A stretch of DNA of 64,000 bases from Serripes groenlandicus (lineage: Eukaryota; Mollusca; Bivalvia; Cardiida; Cardiidae). Below the pieces are notes generated by a model that saw only the letters and a list, made by a program, of their open reading frames with translations, made no database searches and had not been told where the DNA came from. Shown here piece after piece: positions 44,925 to 56,285 of this stretch (positions are counted from its first letter, which is position 1; each line of letters begins with the position of its first letter). The stretch spans positions 114,083,831 through 114,147,830 of the forward strand of contig JASEVX010000003.1 in NCBI GenBank assembly GCA_031761405.1, given 5' to 3'. Made by a program: the position numbers and the translations under genes.

Positions 44925-45750
44925 AGCGATAGCCCGGCCAGTATAGCCGAGGAACTGCCATTCATAGGTCGTGAATTTGAATCCCCTTGCTTACTGGGCA
45001 ACTGTCGACCGTTTACAACGGCACAATTTGAAACCAAGGTTTATTGGCTTACATTCCTCACAAATTGCCAATGATGTAGCAGGATCAAGAGAAGCCATGT
45101 GGATGATGTTTTGTTTAGACAAATTCACAACGTCCTCTTCTTATTAATCGACCAAGTTGGCTTGCAAGATTTGTGTATGGAGTAATTGTCTGAGAGCGCC
45201 AGGAAAGACATGGTTATGTCTCTCTGCAATCGCATTAAAACCAGACCTATGTTTCGCTGCAGTAGCATCTGCCTACGGCCTATAAGAGGTCTCAGATTGA
45301 CCTGTGCGTCAGTCAATCCCATTGTCGCCTACAAAATCGTTAGGTATCGACAGGGGAAATAAACCATATACAATCAAGATAGAGGGTCGACACGGATGGC
45401 TGAGTTTTCCGACTGTATAGTAACCATTTTGATAACAGAACCGATCATCGGTTGTATCGTGCGCTCCGCTTATTAAACCCTTCAACAATAAAGCGCCGAA
45501 CCTTGACGTGATGTTCGCGTCGTCAATTAATTGTTTTAAGAATGAGAGTTGTGCAGAGATATATCTTAAATGTCTGTTTACATGTAGATACATCCGTGGT
45601 GAAAGCAGGGATGTATAAATGACATGGTTCCAAGATGCACAGCAGGGTTTGACGCACTGGTTGATCGTGGTATATTCTGGTGGTTTAGCGCCATTTATAA
45701 CAGAATTTAAGCGCATTGGTGGAGCACGAATAACGCTTGTCACAGTTATT
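44925..45750. other. Gene-free stretch with a tRNA-like segment
   Basis: 44932-45010 has box-like GATAGCCCGGCCAGTATAGC and GTGAATTTGAATCCCC, possibly another SINE head. An open minus-strand frame (45309-45896) passes through the SINE at 45750-45870 and resembles no known protein, so I do not call a gene. Confidence 0.4.
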
Positions 45751-45870
45751 TTTGTCAACCATCGGAAAGAATGAATAGCCGAGCCGGGTTCCGAATCTCC
45801 GACACCTGGATTGAAAGCCCTCTTCGATACCGACTGAGCTAACATGCATCGGTTCCCATGGTTGGCGGGC
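45750..45870 (-). mobile_element. tRNA-derived SINE (SINE-1), minus copy
   Basis: On the minus strand the head reads TTAGCTCAGTCGGTATCGAA, with box B AGATTCGGAACCCGGC, and the body CATTCTTTCCGATGGTTGAC. It matches the + copies at 207 and 56110 in both head and body. Confidence 0.7.
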
Positions 45871-46058
45871 TCATGTGTAACTATGAGATTATACAATATG
45901 TTTAAACAAAAACAAGTTTATTACTTTTAGACCTTTGTAGTGTTATTTTGTAGTAATAGGTTTTCTTCGGAACTTAATAAGAGTAATTATCGGGCGAATA
46001 TTTCTTATCAAACTGCGTGAAGGAGTAAGTAGACAAGGTTCTAGACTGTAGGCAAACC

Positions 46059-47494
46059 TTACAGATATAAATATAATTGAACAAATGGGCTATACATACT
46101 CAATCCAAATAAAGGGATAGCTACTTCCCGAATATCGTCGTTTGTCTTGTTCACTTTCCTTATCGTTTTCATCAGCCCATCAAAGGCATGGTCTACTCCA
46201 TCTTTAAAGTTCTGCACTTCTTCCGTATTTGTTACCGTAGGCACTATTAGCTGGAATATGTATTTAGCTCTTTCTGGCTTCTCCTCGTCGTCCGCACATT
46301 TGGTATAAGTGGCATACTTTTTCCTCTTTTTGAATTGGGAAAATAAGTTTTGAAATTTGTCTTCTTGTTTTTGGTCCGAGAATGTTTGGTGATATGCTGC
46401 CTTGACAGATGCAGCGATCCGATCGTTTCCATTTGCCTCCTCGTCGCTTCCCTTGTCTCTCATCGGACACACTATGGCCACGAAGCGAGACTTACGTATA
46501 TCTGTGTTTTCAAAACACACCGCTATTCTTCCTCCAAAATCTTGTATGACCTTTTGCAAGTAAGTTGATTCGGCGCACTTCCTGGACAGAGGTTTAACTG
46601 GTTCCGTAGACTTTAATGTCCTTATTGAATCTACTATACATTCCTGAGTGTCCACTTCTTTGTCATGGACATTTAATTGTTCGATATCAATTGATTCATA
46701 ATCATCAATGTCCGCATGACGTTTATCCAGAGATTCCTGTTTTAAGTTTTCACTTTGTTGTTCTCGTACGTCACAAGCGGTGTCTGAATTGAAAGAAAGA
46801 TTGTCATTATTCTGTGTTTTCTTGTCTTCACAATCGGCGGTGTCTGAATTGAAAGAAAGACTGTCATTATGCTGAGTTTTCTTGTCTTCACATTGGCCCG
46901 GTACTTCTCCACCGTAGTTAATAGAAGCATACCCTTTGTTATCGGCATCACCGGCGGTGTCTGAATTTAAAGTAAGACTGTCACTAATCTGTGGTCTTCT
47001 GTCTTCACATTGGCTCGGTACTTTGTCGCCGTAGTTAATGGAAGCATACGCTTTGTTATCGCCACTAACGCTGTCAATAGTTGTTGCATCGACACGTTCG
47101 TCTAGTCTCTCAGTTGATTCAAACTCGTCTGATCGAATATTAACATAGTCAACGTTGTTATTTGTTTGTATGAGCAAAGCGTCTTCTCTGTCGTCAGCAT
47201 CTTCGTCGATTTGGTTCATCGTTACTTTATTGTCACAGACACCCTGTTGCAAATTGCTTTCAACTAGAATATAGGAATACGGAGGTGCTTCTTCGATGAT
47301 CCGTAACAACTGACCAAAGTTTTGTGGTAGTGTCTTCTTGAAAACACACATAGCTTCCCTGACATCATTAGTGTTGTTACTCACAAAATGGACGTTGTTC
47401 AAGCCGGTGTTTTCGACCTTCTCCGTCCTACTGTATTCAAGGACTGCGTAAGCGTACGACAGGCAACACATCTTCACGGAACAATCTAGTTTAC
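46059..47494 (-). CDS. Macro-domain protein, 3' coding exon
   Basis: Minus-strand exon entered at a strong acceptor (TTCTTTGACTAG, ending at 47495) and open to a stop at 46059. Numbering residues from the GTG at 47477: residues 1-55 look like the end of a macro domain (NNVHFVSNNTNDVREAMCVF, like the VxFVLFD...F pattern of PARP macro domains). Residues 80-290 are acidic low complexity with imperfect repeats (GYASINYGGEVPGQCEDK; DSLSFNSDTA). From about 300 to the end is a second macro-like domain (FVAIVCP; YIFQLIVP; REVAIPLFG). A GA|GTATGT donor at 46100 inside the last motif suggests the real exon ends there and the protein continues downstream. Two-macro proteins of this kind resemble PARP14-type ADP-ribose readers. 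No catalytic domain is visible here. Confidence 0.6.
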
Positions 47495-47970
47495 CTAGTC
47501 AAAGAAAGAAGAAGAATATTCAGGTTTTAAGCGGTGTCCAGGAAAACCAGTTTTAACGTAATCATTACACGTGTTGAAAAACACCTGCCTGCACGTGCAC
47601 GCTAAAGGATCCAAATGAATTCGACTTGTTATTAAACCCCCTACCTCGTATGGGCGAACCGTGGTGAGTCAGATCAGACTGTGCGGAAGCAAATACTTTG
47701 CGTCTGAATTTGCAGAGCGCTGCAAATGTATATCCTTTTACAATACAATTATGTCGGTACAACGACGGGTCTTAATGACACTGCGCTTTTATATCATTTC
47801 TTCCCCCTTACAATACAATGATATCGGAACAACGACAGCAGATGACTTTGAAAACATTTTTAAAAAATCTGGAAAATTCTCTAAAAATGAATGAATAACT
47901 ATTAAATAGAGTAGAAAACATGGTGGCAGCAAAATGAGAAATTGCTCACGATGAGCAATTTCGTCTTCTA
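47495..47970. repeat. Repeat R2 copy and family 1 MITE fragment
   Basis: 47535-47720 (CCAGGAAAACCAGTTTTAAC, CACGCTAAAGGATCCAAATG) is repeat R2, related to 36117. 47830-47965 is a family 1 fragment with tip GCTCACGATGAGC. Confidence 0.6.
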
Positions 47971-47975
47971 GTTTG

Positions 47976-48082
47976 AACTTACTAGTCCCCTACCGATCGA
48001 AGATAGGTTTGGGGACGATAGGTTTAGTCGATTCCGTCTGTATGTCTGTCTGTCTGTCTGTGTCTGTCTGTCTGTCTGTCTG

Positions 48083-48117
<35 letters not shown>

Positions 48118-49215
48118 ATGTATGTATGTCTGTCTTTCAGTCCCACCTAAACTTGTCCGGCCCGCATCTTAACCATGCATCATATGATTTGAAAGAAACT
48201 TGGCACAAACGTTCACCATGATGAGGCGGCGTGTCACGCACAAGACCCAGGCCTGTACCTCAAATGTCAAGGTCACAGGTCAAAACGATTACTGTTTGAC
48301 AGGACTGTACCTTCTCCGGCCCACATTTCAACCATGCATCATAGGATTTGAAAGAAACTTGGCACAACTGTTCACCCTGATGAGGCGGCGTGTCGCGCAC
48401 AAGACCCATGCCTGTACATCAAAAGTCAAGGTCATACTCAGAGGTCAAAGGTCAAAATGAGTACTGTTTGATAGGACTGCAACTTGTCCGGCTCACATCT
48501 CAACCAAGTTACTTGGCACACATGTTCACCTCAAAGGTCAAGGTCAAACTTAGAGGTCAAAGGTCAAAATGAGTACTGTTTGATAGGACTGTACCCTGTC
48601 CGACCCGCATCTCAATCATGCTTCATAGGATTTCCATGAAACTTGGAACAAACGTTCACTATGATGAGTCAGCGTGTCGCTCTCAAGACCAAAGCCTGTA
48701 CCTCAACTGTCAAGGTCACGCTTAGAGGTCAAAATGAGTACTTTTGATAGGACTGTACCGTGTCCGGCCCGCATCTCAACCCTGCATCACAGGATTCCCA
48801 AGTTACTAGGCACACATGTTCTCCATAATAAGGTGGCGTGTCGCGCATAAGACCCAGGCCTGTAGCTCAAATGTCAATGTCACACTTAGAGGTCAAATAT
48901 CAAAATGAGAACTGTTTGATAGGACTGTACCTTGTCCGGCCCGCATCTCAACCATGCATCATATGATTCCCAAGTTACTAGGCACACATGTTGACCATGA
49001 TCAGATGACATGTGGCACACAAGACACAGGCCTTTCCTCAAAAGTCAAGGTCATACTAAGAGGTCAAAAGTCGAAATGAGAAACCATGAATCACAGAATT
49101 CACAAGTTACTGGGCACACATGTTCACCGTGATGAGGTGACATGTCGCGCACAAGACACAGGCCTGTAACTGGTCACTTACAGGTCTAAGGTCGAACTGA
49201 GAAATGTTTGATAGG
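47976..49215 (+). mobile_element. Pearl-like element, subfamily E (AGTCCCCTACC start)
   Basis: Starts AGTCCCCTACCGATCGAAG with inverted GGTTTGGGGACGATAGG and a long GTCTGTCTGTCTGTGTCTG microsatellite (48030-48140). The core has six or so units of 120-170 bp with CACAAGACCCAGGCCTGTA, CTCAAATGTCAAGGTCAC, TTTGATAGGACTGTACC and TCCGGCCCGCATCTCAACC. The 3' terminus is not clear. Confidence 0.75.
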
Positions 49216-49856
49216 ACTGTATCCAAAATGTACGCAGTGCATTGCTGTTTTTGTCAACAAATGCACATACAATACACAATGTGTTGTCCTCGTCCGGTAA
49301 GGGACTTTTGTATTGCTTACAATACGACATTAACTTGTTTATTTTACATCGATTGCGAAACAAGCTATAAGCTTATATTAATCAAGCTGGATATCTGCTT
49401 CCTGGAGACATAACCAGTACTCGCGCCGTTTGTGTGAACAAGTCTGAACCCGCTCATCACGGGATTCGATGCGTCAGAAAGCGTCTGTATGTGGAAAAGA
49501 GTTCAGACCACACATTGCTAGAAGCGGCTCGGATATCGCGGCATCTACATTGTTCTGTATAGATATCTTATTGCATTGTGTACATAGTGTTAGCCTAACG
49601 TTTATTGAATTAGACGACTTTCGATGTAGCTGAATTTTACGATTTCCAAACAAATTGTACATGACGAGTATGTCGTACAACGTAATTCTTATCCGTAATA
49701 AACTTATACTATCACGTGTCCAGAGTTTGTACATGCCATCAGAAGTTTTCAACTTTAAAAGTATCGAAATGCAATATGACTCATTGAATTAATCTGAGCG
49801 GTGCCCAGGAAAAATCAACTTCCATTATTACACGTGTGGAATAGAGTGACCCAATG
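49216..49856. other. Intronic stretch, little recognised
   Basis: 49462-49500 is a family 1 arm (GCGTCAGAAAGCGTCTGTAT). 49803-49845 is an R2 fragment. Otherwise nothing. Confidence 0.4.
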
Positions 49857-49952
49857 ATCTAGATAAGGAGCGTTTTGCTTGTTCAAGAATCTTTATTTTT
49901 ATCAACTAACCCTATGTTGTGGGTACTGAAAAGAATCGTCTCATTGAGAGAA
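49857..49952. mobile_element. Family 2 MITE half fused to a coding exon
   Basis: TCTAGATAAGGAGCG (a family 2 end) leads into ACCCTATGTTGTGGGTACT and AAAGAATCGTCTCATTGAG, reaching the palindrome centre. The second half is missing, and macro-domain coding sequence starts at once. Confidence 0.8.
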
Positions 49953-50859
49953 GTTAGCTTCTTTCATACAGTTGACAACGCTATTGAAAATGTTTCTCTT
50001 GCATTTCTTCTTGTCAAACTTTACATTAGGAGAAAACCTATGACTGGGGCAAACGAGATGAATTATTTTGGCAACATTCAGGTCTCCAGCTGATGTCACG
50101 GCACATTCACAAACACATTTCCTGGACTGGGACTTGAGAGTTTGAAGCTCCGTTTCCAAATTCGGCCCGGCGGTCTTTTTTAAGGCTTGCGAAACCCTGC
50201 TAGTGAGTACGTAATTGTCATTTGTTGGATTTACGATACAAACACCCTCGGGATCACTACTCCACGTTTCAATGTTGCATTCGGATATGTATACGTTCAT
50301 GCCCTCATAGGTTAAAAACCCTTGCCTATGTGTGCTTACTGGCTTCGTTGGAAGGGACATTGGGGACACAGTCTCTTGCTTAAATATCCGTGTTTTTCTA
50401 TTAGTCTTAGCTACATGTATTCTATTTATAGCAACTTCAATTATGTGTTTATAGGCTGTTACAGACTCATAACTGCACGCCATTATAACGACTCGAAGCT
50501 GACTGTTGTCTTCTTGTAGTTCTCTGAACACCACCTCAATCGGATAAAGCGACGTTGATTTATCACGGTGTTTCTGTATTGCTTCTTGCGCTCTTCTCCT
50601 GTCATTTGTGTTAATGATAAGGTCATCATTTTTATAGAAATCCCTTTTGAATTTAGTTAAAATGTCTCTTGTCCTGTCAATATCTGGGCTCGTTTCATGT
50701 TCGTTAAAAATGCGAAGCCTGAAAGTTTCAGGATTCCATATAGTTGGATCCAGGGGGGATCCTTGTTGTTCCTTGTAGACAAACTGTAAATATTCAAACA
50801 CATCCTCGTCGATTGTCAGGTCGGCTGGGGATTTCCACCCCGCTCCTGCCATGGCGACC
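49941..50859 (-). CDS. Macro-domain protein, 5' coding exon
   Basis: Minus-strand exon after a CTTTTTCAG acceptor. ATG at 50852-50850 in a GCCATGG context gives 303 residues to a TGA. Residues 10-160 form two alpha/beta repeats that may be KH/RRM-like, as in PARP14. Residues 186-303 are macro-like: GVCIVNPTNDN (normally IVNAAN), QALKKTAGPNLETEL and AVTSAGDLNVAKIIHLVCP. The glycine-rich GGG/GGV binding loop is absent, so ADP-ribose binding is doubtful. The open frame ends inside a family 2 MITE half-copy that supplies the stop. A donor-like T|GTATGA at 49970 would join in phase to the acceptor at 47494, though the usual SIAFPxxGTG strand would then be missing, so an unseen exon or gene decay is possible. 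Confidence 0.6.
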
Positions 50860-51790
50860 CTGAAAAAGACACGAACACACTATTTGACTAAGTAACACAA
50901 GAAATAGGAGTCACTATATCCTAAATTACTGGTGCTTTTTAATTCGACAAAAATATTAAAGACATTCTCTACAAGCTACAAGAGTTTATTCAGTAATAAG
51001 GCCTACGGCCCACAATACAAGAAATAGTACAAATCATAAATTATTTTGCGTTATCATTGTAATCATTACTGGTTTTCCCGATAATAAATTGTTTCCGAAC
51101 ATTTTGGATCATTCTGAGAACGTATTTTAAGCATGATTATTGTCGTTTCCATAACCCTTGTCTACATATAGACGTATTTTGACACCTATGTAGCAGAAGA
51201 CTTTTGTTAACAGTGTTACAAAGGAGATATGGCTCTTAATGAGAAATTATTTCTACTTTCGCTACAACATTTTCAACCCCATTAAATTATTGTAGACATA
51301 TACATACACAAAGATATAGACGTTTAACATCTTAATTTCTAGTATCAAGGCCACCGGCCCATATAGTGACACATACCATGTGAAAATAGGGACAATGATA
51401 TGAACAAACACATACAAATCATGATCTATCACATAATCAAGTACCCTTATATATGTTGACGTCTTTGTAGCAGTTAAATTTTGAAGATATGATTTAATAA
51501 AATTAGAGCATCTAAGCAGACGAAGAAATGGTTTTCGACTTTCCCTTTTCTTGCTTTTCTTCATCTCAGTATACATACATATAAAGCATTTTAAGCAGAC
51601 GAAGATATAGTTTCCAACTATCATTTTCCTTCATTGTCTTCAAGTATACATATAAAAATAAAGCATTTTAAGCAGACGAAGATATGGTTTCCAACTTTCA
51701 TTTTCCTTCAATGTCTTCAACTCAACTATACATAAACAATAAAGCGTTCTAAGCAGACGAATAATGATGATAATTATAATTATAGTCTTG
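50860..51790. repeat. Upstream region of the macro gene, with an ~78-bp repeat
   Basis: 51500-51770 holds three to four units of about 78 bp containing AAGCATTTTAAGCAGACGAA and GGTTTCCAACTTTCATTTTC. 51160-51290 is a decayed MITE. Because the 5' exon has an acceptor just before its ATG, an untranslated first exon should lie further right, but I cannot place it. Confidence 0.6.
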
Positions 51791-51975
51791 CTTAACCCTT
51801 TCCCACATACAACAAATCTGCAGCAGACAACTTTGAAACCATGGTGACAAAAACCTGAAAAATCTCCATAAAAGATTGCTTAATTGTTAAATAAAGTTGA
51901 AATTATTGATCATTGTGCAATTTCACCTTAGGCCACACTGTTTTCAAAAGTCGTCTGCTGCTATTGCAAAGGGGT
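51791..51975. mobile_element. Family 1 MITE
   Basis: TTAACCCTTTCCCACATACA through an eroded hairpin (GATCATTGTGCAATTTCACC) to GTCGTCTGCTGCTATTGC. The region 51976-52690 has only a small arm piece at 52545-52600. Confidence 0.72.
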
Positions 51976-52689
51976 ATTTAGACACTTTATAAATATTTTC
52001 TCAATTGTCACATTCTAAAATTGTATAAACAACTTCACTATTTCTGCTTGCAAGCCATTACGTTTAAAGTATTTTTTTCTATCTGCTCATAAATAATACA
52101 TTGGATGAAAAAAATAAAATACGTCTTCAATGATATAGATATTTGGTTTTTCACAAATTTGACAGAACCTGAAATTTGGATCTTTGAATAAATGTCTACT
52201 TTTTCAATCATTTGATCATGTGAGGAACATCTAAAACGTTACAACGTTTTCTTTAATACACAGGAAAGATCAGTATTGAGAGTGTTAGCCGAGATTAGAA
52301 ACGTTAATAATGTAATGCTTTTGGGGTTTCGTTCATATCGACATGCCATTTTTGTGTGAAAACTTCTTTCATTCTTTCTTTGCGTAAACACTTTTTTCAT
52401 TACCGATAACATCAAATATCTAAACATGTCCGAATTCATATCTAAATAAAAGATCCTTTGTATAAGAAGCCAATGTACGTCGTCCGGATTCGTCAAGTTG
52501 ATTTATACTTTTATATAAAGAGATTTTAATATTTTTCTTACAATATTTTTTAAAGTCGTCTGCTGCAGAATGAGCCCTTTAATATAAGAGAAATGTTATA
52601 AACTCATAAGCATAATAGTATAACATAGAAACAAAGAAGACAACCAGCTATATACATCTGTGTTTTCGGGTTCGCAAACGTTGAAATGT

Positions 52690-54840
52690 TGATCAATACA
52701 AAATACTTAGAAATAAATGCTCATCAATGGTAAAGAGAAGTAAACGGGATTTCTTCAACAAAGCCATCAATGAGAATTAAATGTCAACATATTTATGGAC
52801 AAATCTGAAAGATATATAAAATCTGAACCAATCAAATGCTTTACTTATTCCAAAAACATTCAGAAATAACAATACAAAAATAGAAGGTTCATTAAATGTA
52901 ATAAACGAACTGAACAGGCATTTCGTAATTATTTCTCTGGAGACAATTTCTTGTCACTTAAAAAAACACTCGACGAAGCACTTGGCAGGGATGTCTTCGA
53001 TATACGCTTCATAACGCCGTATGAAGTTCGAAAAATCATGGACAGACTGAATCCCTGCAAGTTCATTGACTTAGACGACATAGGTCCAAACAATTTAAAC
53101 TCGTTACATTTCATCAATTATAAACAGAAGTATTGCTCAGGGTATATTTCCAGTTAAACTAAAAGAAGCGAGAGTATTGCCAATGTTTAAATCTGGTGAA
53201 AAGAGCGACTGTAATAATTGACGCCCAATTTTCATTCTGCCGACAATATCAAAAGTCTTTGAGCGCCATATTGCCATACAAAGGAAGTCGTTCCTCGAAC
53301 AAACTAATATAATAAACAAAACGAAATCTGGATTTAGAGAAAATCATTCCTGTAATACAGCACTTATTCGACTAACAGATGCATGGTTAAAGGATGTTGA
53401 TGTCGGACAATTGGTAGGCACAGTGTTTCTGGATCTTAGTAAGGCATTTAATTTAATTGACCATAACATCCTAGTACATAAATTAAAATTATATTACTTT
53501 TCACCTCTCACTTTGGAATTATTTAAATCGTATCTTGAAAAAAGGACACAAAATGTTACAGGTTGGAAATACTAATTTAGGAACACCATCTGTGTCATGT
53601 GGTCTACCTCAAGGGCCGATTCTGCGACCTTTCTGTTTATTCTGTACATAAATTATATGTCATTCTCAGAACCAAGCATGAATCTAGAAGTGTATGCAGA
53701 CGACTCGACTATATATAAATCCGGATATAAATTTGCACACATTGAAACCAAGTTACAAAACTGACATAAATTGTATACAGAAATGGTGTAAAATAAATAA
53801 CATGGCACTGAACCCATTAAAGACTCGGTGTATGACAATTGGATCTCCCTATCATTTGAGACATACTCAAACACTTAATGTGTACGTGAATGGTACTGGA
53901 AACTGGAAAGTGTTAACTGGTAGCGTTTGTAAAAAGATGAATAATAAGAGTTCACTCCTGAAGCATATTATCTATTTCCTTACACCAGACATGAAGGCTA
54001 TGTTTTATAATGGTTCTATATTACCAATTATAGATTACTGTTGTTCTGTCTGGAGAGAGGATCTAATCGTCATACGAATAAAGTATTTAGCTTACAAAAG
54101 AGAATTGCCAAAATCATACTTAAAAAACTCATTCAGTTGAACATTTTAAAGAATTAAAGTGGCTTAAATTTGCTGATCGATGTAAGTATCATACAGCTGT
54201 CCTTATTTATAAAACTATGATTAATATGGTACCATCATACATGACAGATATGATACATTTTTCTGAAAATAAAACCCATAAGCTGCGATCATTATCAAAT
54301 AAGGATCTTGTTTTGAAAGATATACCTCGTACCAATTGTATGAAGAACGTATTCACATAGTATAGTAAATCTATATGAAATGATATCCCATGTGACATAC
54401 GGGCAATGCTTAGCGATAAAACATTTAAGGAAAAATATAAAACATGTTAACTGCAGTCTTGAGTATTCCCTATTTAATTCATATATGACTTTTAATTATC
54501 ATGAAATTGTGTCATATTAAGTATATAAGCTGCTGAGTGTCTGTCGCGAAGTATTAAACAAGTTAAATGTTATGTATGCGTGTCTGTATATATTTATATA
54601 TGTATGTATGTATGAGGATGTGTATGGGTATGTATTTGTATGTAAACATGTGTGTGTATATATGCATATGTAAGCATTGTTATGGGTGTATGTAAATATG
54701 TGTATGTATATATGCATATGCAAGCATATTTATGGGTGTACGTTTGTGTGTGTGCATGAATGAGTTTCTTTGTTCATCAAAATACATCTTAATATGTCAC
54801 CTCCATTAAATAAAAATATTATTATTATTATTATAATGTT
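52690..54840 (+). pseudogene. 5'-truncated, broken non-LTR retrotransposon (LINE)
   Basis: The + strand encodes reverse-transcriptase blocks in order but across frames: VRKIMDRLNPCKFIDLDDIG (52990-53090), SKVFERHIA (53250), KSGFRENHSCNTAL (53330), LDLSKAFNLIDHNI (53430), GLPQGPIL (53600), YADDSTIYKSG (53692) and WCKINNMALNPLKTRCM (53790). A TGA replaces a tryptophan codon at about 53218, and there are frameshifts near 53550 and 53760. The endonuclease domain is absent, so it is 5' truncated. The tail ends in an ATT microsatellite (54815-54835) after a TATGTATG-rich stretch. The motif spacing resembles CR1/jockey-type LINEs. The clade is inference. Confidence 0.88.
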
Positions 54841-55002
54841 ATTGTATGTGGGAAAGTGATATTAGGTGTATATTCTCATTTTGTCTGGAATTTGTGAAAA
54901 TAGTAACATGCTATGTTTGTTTGTTTATAATTCTCTGTCTATTGTTATAATACGTGAAGTTTTAAACTATAAATGTCACCAATAAATGGTATTTGAGACA
55001 GT

Positions 55003-55565
55003 GGAATTGTATGACAGCATAATAGATCAGACTTTATCAACACATTTCAAGAGGAAACCTAGCTATATCGTATACAGAAAAGTCACACTGTATGACAGCA
55101 TAATAGATCAGACTTTATCAACACATTTCAAGAGGAAACCTAGCTATATCTTATACAGAAAAGTCACACTGTATGACAGCATAATATATCAGACTTTATC
55201 AACACAGTTCAAGAGGAAACCTAGCTATATCTTATACAGAAAAGTCACAGCATAATAGATCAGACTTTATCAACACATTTCAAGAGGAAACCTAGCTATA
55301 TATTATACAGAAAAGTCACACTGTATGACAGCATAATAGATCAGACTTTATCAACACATTTCAAGAGGAAACCTAGCTATATCTTATACAGAAAAGTCAC
55401 ACTGTATGACAGCATAATAGATCAGACTTTATCAACACATTTCAAGAGGAAACCTAGCTATATCTTATACAGAAAAGTCACACTGTATGACAGCATAATA
55501 GATCAGACTGTATCAACACATTTCAAGAGGAAACCTAGCTATATCTTATACAGAAAAGTCACACT
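55003..55565 (+). repeat. 81-bp satellite, seven units
   Basis: Units begin GTATGACAGCATAATAGATC at 55009, 55090, 55171, then after one shortened unit near 55330, 55411 and 55493. Each contains AACACATTTCAAGAGGAAAC and AGCTATATCTTATACAG. Because 81 is a multiple of three, the first three units stay open in one frame, which is a by-product and not evidence of a gene. Confidence 0.93.
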
Positions 55566-55587
55566 TAGGATTTTCGGAATATTTGTA

Positions 55588-55699
55588 TAACTCACAGCCA
55601 AACAATGCAGATTTCAGGTGAGACAGCTCGTTACGAGCTGACTCACCTGAATCTGTATTGTTTGCAAAAAGCTCAATATTACCTTTGGCGCTGAAAGAG
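55588..55699. mobile_element. TTAA MITE family 3, half copy
   Basis: Inner palindrome TTTCAGGTGAGACAGCTCGT / ACGAGCTGACTCACCTGAA, then GGCGCTGAAAGAG and TTAA (55700-55703). The other half is missing; the satellite lies in its place. Confidence 0.82.
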
Positions 55700-55904
55700 T
55701 TAACAATTTCTTTTTTCAGAAGAAAAAAAAAAAAAACAGGTGACAAGCCTTTTTCGACCCTAGTGCTGTAGTAGTTAATTCCAGGTTTCTTTTCCGACAA
55801 ACTTCCAAAGTAAATTCACCCCTCAACCCTACTGAATTAGTCATATTTCAAGTTAAAAAAAAAGCTATTTCTACTAGAATGTGTAGACTTGTATCATTTA
55901 TCAG

Positions 55905-56105
55905 AGCTGTAGATAAGGGGAGTTTTTTTACGTTCTAGAATTCTTAGTTTACCCTCTAACCCGTTTATGTGGGTACTCAAAAGAATCGTCTCTATGTGAC
56001 GATTTTTTTGAGTACCCACATCATAGGGCTTGGTTGGATAATAAGAGAAATATTATGGGGAAAAGAGATGTATACTCCTCCTTATCTGGACCTCTGATTT
56101 ATGTA
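55905..56105. mobile_element. Family 2 palindromic MITE, most complete copy
   Basis: Ends AGAGCTGTAGATAAGGGGAG and CTCCTTATCTGGACCTCTG are inverted repeats. The core is GTGGGTACTCAAAAGAATCG / CGATTTTTTTGAGTACCCAC. No target duplication is obvious. Confidence 0.85.
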
Positions 56106-56109
56106 TATG

Positions 56110-56285
56110 TTGTCCTGATAACAAAGGCAATCTTATCCGGGATTGCGAGTTCGAATCACTGATCTGTCAACGTTCTTTTCTGGGCTTGACCACCCATTCG
56201 TTCTGACCATTTACAAAAGTCATTGTCACCAGAGATATTCGTTTTCCACCGACGAGCTTATGAGCGTTTGTATGTAGGAGAGATC
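56110..56285 (+). mobile_element. tRNA-derived SINE (SINE-1), + copy
   Basis: The head is eroded, with box B GCGAGTTCGAATCACTG. The body GTCAACGTTCTTTTCTGGG, TTTACAAAAGTCATTGTCAC and ATTCGTTTTCCACCGACG matches the other SINE-1 copies. Confidence 0.65.

Noticed and set aside
45309..45896. 195-codon open frame on the minus strand
   Set aside because: It runs through a tRNA-derived SINE and encodes nothing recognisable; the GA|GTATGT donor of the macro exon could splice to this area, but no in-phase macro sequence was seen.
54986..55255. 89-codon repetitive open frame
   Set aside because: It is the 81-bp satellite read in one frame; units later in the array break it.
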